NCBI GenBank assembly: GCA_023423415.1
Contig: JAFAFP010000225.1
Span: 1 to 16,898, forward strand
Direction of reading: 5' to 3'
DNA length: 16,898 bases
Source of the DNA: Pseudomonadota bacterium
GTDB taxonomy: Bacteria > Pseudomonadota > Alphaproteobacteria > Rhizobiales > Xanthobacteraceae
This document shows, piece after piece, positions 7,216-11,706 of this stretch. The first letter of the stretch is position 1, and the number at the start of each line of letters is the position of its first letter. The notes under the pieces were generated by a model. The model did no database searches. It was not told where the DNA came from and saw only the letters and a list, made by a program, of their open reading frames with translations. Made by a program: the position numbers and the translations under genes.

Positions 7216-7237
7216 TGAAAGGGATGGAACTTTCAAA
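7214..7237. promoter_or_regulatory. Second, perfect inverted repeat beside the repressor operator
   Basis: TTTGAAAG (7214–7221), 8-nt spacer, CTTTCAAA (7230–7237); all 8 arm positions are symmetric. It abuts the element at 7190–7215 and has the same spacer length, so two dimers could bind side by side. It lies between the soxS stop codon and the repressor gene. The right arm ACTTTCAA occurs again at 10581–10588 in the soxA–soxY gap. It could alternatively be an RNA hairpin at the 3' end of the soxS message. Confidence 0.45.
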
Positions 7238-7248
7238 GTCGAAGCGCG

Positions 7249-7590
7249 CTAGAGCAAAAGCTTTTCCAAAACGCCCCAAAAAAAGAATTCACCTGGATAT
7301 CCCTCGATCCGGGCCTTTTCCTTACCGTCCTCGACCAGGACGAAGGTTGGGGTGAAGCGCACCGGCGTCTTGAGTTCGACTGACGTATCCTTGCCGCGAT
7401 CGAGATGCACCTGCCGGAGCGGCAGCGTCTTGCCGATATCGGTTTTGGGGTAGATCGGACCGATCTCGCGGTCCCAGGTCAGGCAGTACGGGCACCCAGC
7501 CCGCCGGTACATCACAAGCTCAGCAGAAAGTACCGGCAGTGACGACATCATCAATGCGAAAACGACAAGAATGCCCCGCAATACACGCAC
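7249..7590 (-). CDS. soxS: SoxS-like periplasmic thioredoxin-fold protein
   Basis: A small exported thiol-disulfide protein of 113 residues. SoxS in characterised Sox systems keeps the carrier cysteine of SoxYZ reduced in the periplasm. From a GTG start at 7590 the protein has a clean signal peptide (MRVLRGILVVFALMMSSLPVLSA), then the thioredoxin-fold domain with active site CPYC (Cys33, Cys36) and the cis-proline loop RFTPTFVLVEDGKE. GTG 7590 is preferred: AAGGGG lies 6 nt upstream, the signal peptide then starts correctly, and the longer reading from ATG 7650 would run through the candidate soxS promoter. It is 83 bp upstream of the repressor gene on the same strand and diverges from soxW. 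SoxS is chosen over a generic thioredoxin because of the short length and the sox context. Confidence 0.75.
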   Translation of the reverse strand: MRVLRGILVVFALMMSSLPVLSAELVMYRRAGCPYCLTWDREIGPIYPKTDIGKTLPLRQVHLDRGKDTSVELKTPVRFTPTFVLVEDGKEKARIEGYPGEFFFWGVLEKLLL

Positions 7591-7601
7591 AACCCGCCCC
7601 T

Positions 7602-7630
7602 TTGCAGCAAAAGATCGAAGACCATATAGT
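7602..7630 (+). promoter_or_regulatory. Candidate soxW promoter, overlapping the soxS promoter
   Basis: TTGCAG (7602–7607), 17-nt spacer, TATAGT (7625–7630; 5 of 6 to TATAAT). This predicts a transcription start near 7637 and a leader of about 43 nt before the soxW ATG at 7680. Its -10 overlaps the -10 of the candidate soxS promoter on the other strand, so one bound regulator could control both. The -35 is a poor match (3 of 6). Confidence 0.3.
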
Positions 7631-7650
7631 TGCAAATTATCGAATGTCAT
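7623..7650 (-). promoter_or_regulatory. Candidate soxS promoter
   Basis: Read on the minus strand: ATGACA (-35, 7650–7645), 16-nt spacer, TATATG (-10, 7628–7623). This would start transcription near 7616, about 26 nt before the GTG at 7590. The -35 matches TTGACA at 5 of 6 positions and the -10 matches TATAAT at 4 of 6. The TTGCAA motif (7630–7635) lies in the spacer, where a repressor would block it. Read by eye only. Confidence 0.35.
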
Positions 7651-7679
7651 GGATTCTTGAAGAGCCGGCGGCAACATCA

Positions 7680-8249
7680 ATGATCTCACGCAGAAATCTG
7701 TTGGTCGGATGGGCAGCACTGCTGACACCCCTCCCCCGCCTCGCGGCAGCGTCCGACCTGAAGCTCAACGATGACGGGCTTTATACCAAGCCATGGTTTC
7801 TGGAGAGCCTGCTCGAATTGCCCGACGACCTGAAGGAGGCAGCGGACAAGAAGAAGCGCCTTGTGATCATGTGGGAACTGAAGGGCTGTCCCTATTGCAA
7901 GAAGATTCACGAGGTCAATCTCGCCGATCCCGCGACCGAGACCTTCATCAAGGACAAGTTCGAGGTCCTGCAGCTCAACATCATCGGGTCGCGCGAGGTC
8001 ACCGATTTCGATGGGCAGAAGCTGTCGGAAAAGCAGTTGGCGCAGAAATACGGCGTTCGCTACACACCGACTTTCCAGTTCTTTCCGGACACGGTCGATG
8101 GTTTGGCGCAGAAGGCGCCGGCTGCGCGCGAAGTCGCGCGCTGGCAGGGCTACATGGAGCCAAAGCCGTTCATGGCGATGTTTCGCTTCGTCGCCGACAA
8201 GGCCTACGAGAAAATGAGCCTGAACGATTTCCTGAAGGCGAATAGCTAA
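7680..8249 (+). CDS. soxW: SoxW-like periplasmic thioredoxin
   Basis: A 189-residue exported thioredoxin-fold protein. The start at ATG 7680 gives MISRRNLLVGWAALLTPLPRLAAAS, a short signal sequence with a twin arginine, so Tat or Sec export is possible. The domain shows VIMWELKGCPYCKK with active-site Cys70 and Cys73, then the cis-proline loop RYTPTFQFFPD. This is the thioredoxin_2-like architecture annotated as SoxW in sox clusters, where it serves periplasmic thiol redox reactions with the membrane electron donor SoxV. Here soxW is transcribed alone, divergent from soxS and convergent with the dsrE-like gene. An upstream in-frame Met at 7644 (MSWILEEP…) would spoil the signal sequence. The GGCGG ribosome-binding site 8 nt before ATG is moderate. 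No soxV gene is present in the window. Confidence 0.8.
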   Translation: MISRRNLLVGWAALLTPLPRLAAASDLKLNDDGLYTKPWFLESLLELPDDLKEAADKKKRLVIMWELKGCPYCKKIHEVNLADPATETFIKDKFEVLQLNIIGSREVTDFDGQKLSEKQLAQKYGVRYTPTFQFFPDTVDGLAQKAPAAREVARWQGYMEPKPFMAMFRFVADKAYEKMSLNDFLKANS

Positions 8250-8261
8250 ACGCTTCTGGTC

Positions 8262-8328
8262 ATTCCTGGCGCGCCAGCGCGTCCGTGCATTGCGCGGCCC
8301 GATAACAGGCTCCGCGGCGATCCGGAAT
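8262..8328. repeat. Possible degenerate intergenic palindromic (REP-like) element
   Basis: This short gap lies between the convergent soxW and dsrE-like genes. ATTCC at 8262–8266 is mirrored by GGAAT at 8324–8328, and inside lies the 12-bp palindrome CTGGCGCGCCAG (8266–8277). The composition and bracketing ATTCC…GGAAT resemble the GC-rich palindromic repeats scattered between genes in Bradyrhizobium and Rhodopseudomonas. Only one copy is in the window, so repetition cannot be shown. It may also act as a bidirectional transcription stop. Confidence 0.3.
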
Positions 8329-8331
8329 TCG

Positions 8332-8859
8332 TTATCCCACCTTCAGATAGGCAAAGCCCTTGGTCTGAAGCTCTCCCACGGTAGCAACGCCGGACGGCAC
8401 GAATTTCAGGAATTTGTCGTCGCGCGTCTTGTTCAGATCGATGTTGCTGCGTTTGTAGGTGATCTCGCAAAGGTAGGCTTCGACTTCGAACTTGGTCAGC
8501 CCGACAAACCGCTTGTAGATTTCCTCGTCGATCTGCTCTTTCTCCCAGGGCGTGCCGCTGCGATCAGCGAGGAAGAACTTGATGCCAGGACCGTGCGCCA
8601 CGATCACGATTTTGATCCGCATCGGATCGAATTCGTAGGCCGACAGATGATTGTTGATATTGGTCAGCATCTGCGAAAAGCGCTGCGGGTCGCCAAAATC
8701 GCAGTGATAGAGGCAGGCGATATCAGTGTCCTTCTTGATATCGCCCAGATTGAGTTTGGCCGGGGCCGCGGTGACACGCGAGGCGCCCAGCGCAGCACCG
8801 GATAGAGCCAACGCTCCGATAAAGCCGCGCCGACTGGTTGCACCGTTGGAATCGGTCAT
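8332..8859 (-). CDS. Tat-exported DsrE/DsrF-like protein, cotranscribed with soxAX
   Basis: A 175-residue exported protein of the DsrE/DsrF-like fold. The N-terminus has a twin-arginine signal (TSRRGFIGALALSGAALGA, cleavage near VTAAPA). The mature part shows the DsrE-like pattern: DIACLYHCDFGDPQRFSQMLTNINNHLSAY, then MRIKIVIVAHGPGIKFF and a later beta-strand VEAYLCEITYKRSN. Cysteines are Cys49, Cys53 and Cys131; Cys131 in AYLCEITY occupies the place where DsrE/TusD-type proteins carry their sulfur-binding cysteine. The ATG at 8859 has GGAG 7 nt upstream. It lies 68 bp downstream of soxX on the same strand, so it is part of soxA–soxX–dsrE-like. A periplasmic sulfur-carrier or sulfurtransferase role in Sox oxidation is inferred; such genes recur in sox loci without an assigned function. 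Confidence 0.78.
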   Translation of the reverse strand: MTDSNGATSRRGFIGALALSGAALGASRVTAAPAKLNLGDIKKDTDIACLYHCDFGDPQRFSQMLTNINNHLSAYEFDPMRIKIVIVAHGPGIKFFLADRSGTPWEKEQIDEEIYKRFVGLTKFEVEAYLCEITYKRSNIDLNKTRDDKFLKFVPSGVATVGELQTKGFAYLKVG

Positions 8860-8927
8860 GTTTCGTCTCCAGACTGCCGGCGCGCAGTCCGCGCCGGCTT
8901 TGAAATCCGAAGATGACCCGGAGCCAA

Positions 8928-9551
8928 TCAGTCCTTGTTGACCGGACTGTCCGGGCTCATCAGCAAGGCCACCGCATCCTTGATCTGATCGATGGTCAAT
9001 ACTTTATTCGCGCCGAACCGTGGCATATTCGAACACGGAAGCGCTGCATGAGAGTTATAAATTTTCTCATACGTCGCTTTCACATCGGCCTCCGCAAAAT
9101 TCCGAAGCTTGCCGTATTGGTTCAGGCTCGGTCCAAGCGTGCCGTAGCTCAGTTCCTTTTTCGATATCTGGTGACAGGCATAGCAATTGCCACCGTTCGG
9201 GCGAGTGGCCGGATAGTCGGTGAAGCGCAGTCCATAGCCGTTCTGCGCCAGCGCCTCGCCCTTCTTCCAGTCGCCGATGAATTTGCCGTCAGCGGGATAT
9301 TCGATACTCGCCTTCTCACGCTTCTGGATTTCGTCGGCAATTGCCTTGGTCGGGCTGTTGTGGCTCGCCGAGCATTGCTTCATCGTCTCGTCCTGCGACA
9401 GGCGCGGAACGAATTGCTCCGGAGCTCCTGGAAAGGCCGCCTTGATAGCCGCATCGGACTTGCCTGCGGGGACGGTTTGTTTCTGCTGCGCGAAGACAGC
9501 GGTGGATACCAGGAGCGCGGCGGCAGCGATCGCGAAAGGACGCATGGTCAT
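8928..9551 (-). CDS. soxX: SoxX, monohaem c-type cytochrome of the SoxXA complex
   Basis: The 207-residue cytochrome subunit of SoxXA, which oxidatively joins thiosulfate to the SoxYZ carrier cysteine in the periplasm. It has a signal peptide (MTMRPFAIAAAALLVSTAVFA) and one haem-binding motif CYACH (Cys123, Cys126, His127). SNMPRFG (Met176) supplies the distal methionine ligand, as usual for SoxX. Cys60 (KQCSASHN) and Cys173 (LPCSNMP) are outside the haem motif and fit the structural cysteines of larger SoxX proteins. KQCSASH is a CxxxH, not a second haem site. Length is in the range of alphaproteobacterial SoxX. ATG 9551 has AAGGAC upstream. It follows soxA by 20 nt. Identification is secure from the haem motif, methionine ligand and neighbour. 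Confidence 0.92.
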   Translation of the reverse strand: MTMRPFAIAAAALLVSTAVFAQQKQTVPAGKSDAAIKAAFPGAPEQFVPRLSQDETMKQCSASHNSPTKAIADEIQKREKASIEYPADGKFIGDWKKGEALAQNGYGLRFTDYPATRPNGGNCYACHQISKKELSYGTLGPSLNQYGKLRNFAEADVKATYEKIYNSHAALPCSNMPRFGANKVLTIDQIKDAVALLMSPDSPVNKD

Positions 9552-9571
9552 GGTTCTCTTGTCCTTTCCGT

Positions 9572-10396
9572 TCAGCGCTTCAGACCGGGTGCGGTGATCT
9601 CACCGCCCTGCGCCATTTTTGTCAGATAGGCGATCAACGCGATGCTGGCGTCCGAACCGAGCTGCAATTGCGGCATCCGCATCTGCCAGTAGCAGTCATA
9701 CATGCGGTGCTGCATCGTCATGACATGCGTCGATGAAACGCGATAAGCCGGCCACTCGCCGACCACCTTGCGCGCTTCTTTCGGCTCCGACAGGTGCGGC
9801 AATCCTTGCAAGCGGATGCGCAGGCCTTCCGCGGCATGACAGGTCGAGCAGGAAAAATCCATCGGGCCGGAGCGACGGTTGAACAGGTCCTCGCCGAGCG
9901 CAACGACCTCCATCTCCTTCGGCTGATCGAGCTTGGCTGCAAACTTCTGACCTGACGATTGGTTGGCGACATAGGTGGCGATCGCACCGAGTTCCTTCAC
10001 CGGCTGACCGCCGCCCGGATGCGGGCGCTTCACGAGATCGGCGGCGTTGAAGCCCTGCAACTGCTCCATGCACCAGAGGATTCGGGTTTCTGCGTCCATG
10101 ACGCGATCCGCATCCTTGAAATAACGAGGCAGCTCGGCGAACGCGCCTTCGACTTTGCCCGGCCCTTTTCCGAGATCGCACTGCTCAAGGCTGATGTTCT
10201 TGGGACCACGCGGCGTCTTCCATAGCGCCTCACCGCGGTCAGAATCGAGAAGACCCGGATTGCTCCACGGATCTTCCTTCAGCATTTGCCGATAGCGCTC
10301 GATCGCCTTTTCAGTTTCCGCATCCTGTGCGGCGGCCCCGAAGGCAAACAGCACACTGGTGCAAACAGCAATCACAAATGAATATCGAACCTTCAC
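9572..10396 (-). CDS. soxA: SoxA, c-type cytochrome of the SoxXA complex (single haem form)
   Basis: The 274-residue catalytic subunit of SoxXA. It has a signal peptide (MKVRYSFVIAVCTSVLFAFGAAA) and two cytochrome-like domains. The C-terminal one has a haem site CSTCH (Cys183, Cys186, His187) and the active-site loop RMYDCYWQMRMPQL, whose Cys235 is the haem-ligating cysteine that becomes persulfurated in SoxA. The N-terminal domain lacks CxxCH; only Cys73 (EQCDLG) and Cys109 (LWCMEQ) remain, a likely disulfide, so this is a monohaem SoxA unlike the dihaem enzyme of Paracoccus or Rhodovulum. The start is GTG at 10396, with GGGAG 8 nt upstream. It is first in a soxA–soxX–dsrE-like operon that diverges from soxY across 373 bp. 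Confidence 0.94.
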   Translation of the reverse strand: MKVRYSFVIAVCTSVLFAFGAAAQDAETEKAIERYRQMLKEDPWSNPGLLDSDRGEALWKTPRGPKNISLEQCDLGKGPGKVEGAFAELPRYFKDADRVMDAETRILWCMEQLQGFNAADLVKRPHPGGGQPVKELGAIATYVANQSSGQKFAAKLDQPKEMEVVALGEDLFNRRSGPMDFSCSTCHAAEGLRIRLQGLPHLSEPKEARKVVGEWPAYRVSSTHVMTMQHRMYDCYWQMRMPQLQLGSDASIALIAYLTKMAQGGEITAPGLKR

Positions 10397-10489
10397 CCGG
10401 CATTCTCCCGCGCTGGCATTTCTTCTCTTCGCCGCGTTATCGCTGTACGAAGCATCGACCTAAAAGATCAAGTGGCCGTTGCGGGAAAC

Positions 10490-10515
10490 AATACATGCAT
10501 TCTCTTGCATGAGAA
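10490..10515. promoter_or_regulatory. Candidate SoxR-type operator in the soxA–soxY region
   Basis: AATACATGC (10490–10498), 8-nt spacer, GCATGAGAA (10507–10515). The inner CATGC/GCATG arms are a perfect inverted repeat. Compared with 7190–7215, the nine left-arm bases are identical, and TCTTGCA is identical at the same offset of 13. The two elements have the same orientation relative to soxR and soxA, both minus-strand genes. An overlapping TTCTC-N6-GAGAA hairpin is also present. A common regulator is inferred. Confidence 0.6.
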
Positions 10516-10653
10516 GACTTTGCTGTTTGTGCAGTGCAGCGGAGAATATTCGTTGCGCCGCGGTCGTGAATTCAGTAATCACTTTCAACAGAATGAATAT
10601 GTTCCGTGCTATAAGCGGACGCGAATGAGGAAGCGCGGGATCCTCGGAGGTGG

Positions 10654-10678
10654 GACGCAAGCGGCTTGCCGAAGCGTC
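10654..10678 (+). other. Stem-loop in the probable soxY leader
   Basis: GACGC (10654–10658) pairs with GCGTC (10674–10678). Within it CGG (10662–10664) pairs with CCG (10669–10671) around a CTTG loop, with a small internal loop between. It ends about 90 nt before the soxY start. It might shape the leader RNA. There is no sign of a known riboswitch. Confidence 0.25.
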
Positions 10679-10769
10679 TGCGCCATGAGATCGAAGCCTT
10701 CTTCCGGTTTGCATTGAAGATTGCTCGCGGATCGTTAGGTATGCGCGGGTGATCGAAGAGAGGGACGAT

Positions 10770-11228
10770 ATGAGCGTTTTCATTACCCGCAGGCAGGCAT
10801 TCATGGTTGGCGCGGCCGCTGTCGCCGCCGCAAGCCTGGGTCAATCAATCACCCCTGCGCTTGCCGCGAACAATATCGAGGAAATGACCAAGGCCTTCAC
10901 CGGCGGCGCAAAGCCCGTGACTGGCAAGGTCAAACTCGATCTTCCGGAAATCGCCGAGAACGGCAATACCGTGCCGATCACGGTGTCGGTCGATAGCCCG
11001 ATGACAGACAAGGAATTTGTGAAGGAAGTCATCATTCTGGCGGACGGAAACCCGAATGCCGGCATCGCCACGTTCCACTTCAATCCCGCAAGCGGCGTGG
11101 CCGAAGCCAATACGCGCATCCGGCTGGCGAATACGCAGAATATCGTCGCCATCGCCAAGATGAATGACGGCTCGTTCTACACCGCATCCAAGGAAGTCAA
11201 AGTCACGATCGGCGGCTGCGGCGGCTGA
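10770..11228 (+). CDS. soxY: SoxY, sulfur-carrier subunit of SoxYZ
   Basis: The 152-residue periplasmic carrier protein on which thiosulfate is oxidised. It ends with the diagnostic GGCGG tail; Cys150 carries the covalently bound sulfur intermediates. The N-terminus is a Tat signal (TRRQAFMVGAAAVAAASLG, cleavage after ALA), allowing export folded together with signal-less SoxZ. The mature part (LDLPEIAENGNTVPITVSVDSPM…) is the immunoglobulin-like SoxY fold. I chose ATG 10770 because GAGGGA lies about 5 nt upstream; an in-frame GTG at 10749 would add seven residues. It is the first gene of soxYZBCD–fccAB, 42 nt before soxZ. Identification is certain from the tail and neighbours. Confidence 0.96.
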   Translation: MSVFITRRQAFMVGAAAVAAASLGQSITPALAANNIEEMTKAFTGGAKPVTGKVKLDLPEIAENGNTVPITVSVDSPMTDKEFVKEVIILADGNPNAGIATFHFNPASGVAEANTRIRLANTQNIVAIAKMNDGSFYTASKEVKVTIGGCGG

Positions 11229-11270
11229 CAGCTCGCGCACACATCGTTGACAGGATTCAGGAGTTCATAA

Positions 11271-11606
11271 ATGGCCACGTCATCCGTCAAGCCGCGCATC
11301 AAGCTCGACAAGAAGGAAGCCAAGAAGGGCGACATCATCGAGGTGAAGGCGCTCGTTTCGCACATCATGGAAACCGGTCAGCGCAAGGGCGCCGACGGCA
11401 AGGTGATCCCGCGGAAAATCCTCAACAAGTTCACCTGCACGGTGAACGGCAAGGAAGTCTTTTCGGCCGATTTCGAGCCGGCGATTTCCGCCAATCCGTA
11501 TATCCAGTTCAAGTTCAAGGCGACCGAATCCGGCCCCGTCGTTCTGACCTGGATCGATGACGACGGCTCCAAGATCGTCGGCGAGGACACGATCAAGGTC
11601 AGCTAA
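11271..11606 (+). CDS. soxZ: SoxZ, partner subunit of the SoxYZ carrier
   Basis: The 111-residue partner of SoxY. It has no signal peptide, as expected for a subunit exported with SoxY by the Tat pathway. The sequence shows the SoxZ features IKLDKKEAKKGDIIEVKALVSHIMETGQRK, then KILNKFTCTVNGKEVFSADFEPAISANPYIQFKFKA and VLTWIDDDG near the end. GGAG 7 nt before the ATG at 11271 is a good ribosome-binding site. The stop codon lies in the loop of a strong hairpin, after which 100 nt separate it from soxB. Confidence 0.96.
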   Translation: MATSSVKPRIKLDKKEAKKGDIIEVKALVSHIMETGQRKGADGKVIPRKILNKFTCTVNGKEVFSADFEPAISANPYIQFKFKATESGPVVLTWIDDDGSKIVGEDTIKVS

Positions 11607-11617
11607 CGCTGACCTTG
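11594..11617 (+). other. Strong hairpin spanning the soxZ stop codon
   Basis: CAAGGTCAGC (11594–11603) and GCTGACCTTG (11608–11617) form a perfect 10-bp stem with the 4-nt loop TAAC. The soxZ stop codon TAA is in the loop. No T-run follows, so this is not a standard intrinsic terminator. It could stabilise the soxYZ part of the message or partly stop transcription, giving more SoxYZ than SoxB, SoxC and SoxD. Confidence 0.6.
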
Positions 11618-11659
11618 TCACATCCTTGGTCTCAGCCCTTCGAGCCGACCATCTGCATT

Positions 11660-11677
11660 GGCCGAAGGTGTTCGGTC
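11660..11677 (+). other. Short hairpin in the soxB leader
   Basis: GGCCGAA (11660–11666), loop GGTG, TTCGGTC (11671–11677) gives a 7-bp stem with one G·T pair. It ends just upstream of the soxB ribosome-binding region. Together with the hairpin at 11594–11617 it makes the soxZ–soxB gap the most structured gap in the operon. Confidence 0.35.
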
Positions 11678-11706
11678 TGACACTTGCGAAGCGCTGAGGA
11701 GCGCAG

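Larger units (their letters stand above)
10397..10769. promoter_or_regulatory. Divergent soxA–soxY control region
   Basis: This 373-bp gap is the longest non-coding stretch in the window, and short readings across it lack ribosome-binding sites. It holds, in order, an operator-like repeat at 10490–10515, the motif ACTTTCAA at 10581–10588 (also in the repressor promoter), a TATAAG hexamer at 10610–10615 suited to a plus-strand -10, and an interrupted stem-loop at 10654–10678 (GACGC…GCGTC with an inner CGG-CTTG-CCG). If TATAAG is used, soxY would have an untranslated leader of about 150 nt. No convincing -35 is seen. Confidence 0.55.

Noticed and set aside
9323..9323. A second haem site in SoxX from the KQCSASH segment (residues 58–64)
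   Set aside because: The spacing is CxxxH, not CxxCH. Large SoxX proteins have a conserved structural cysteine in this position.
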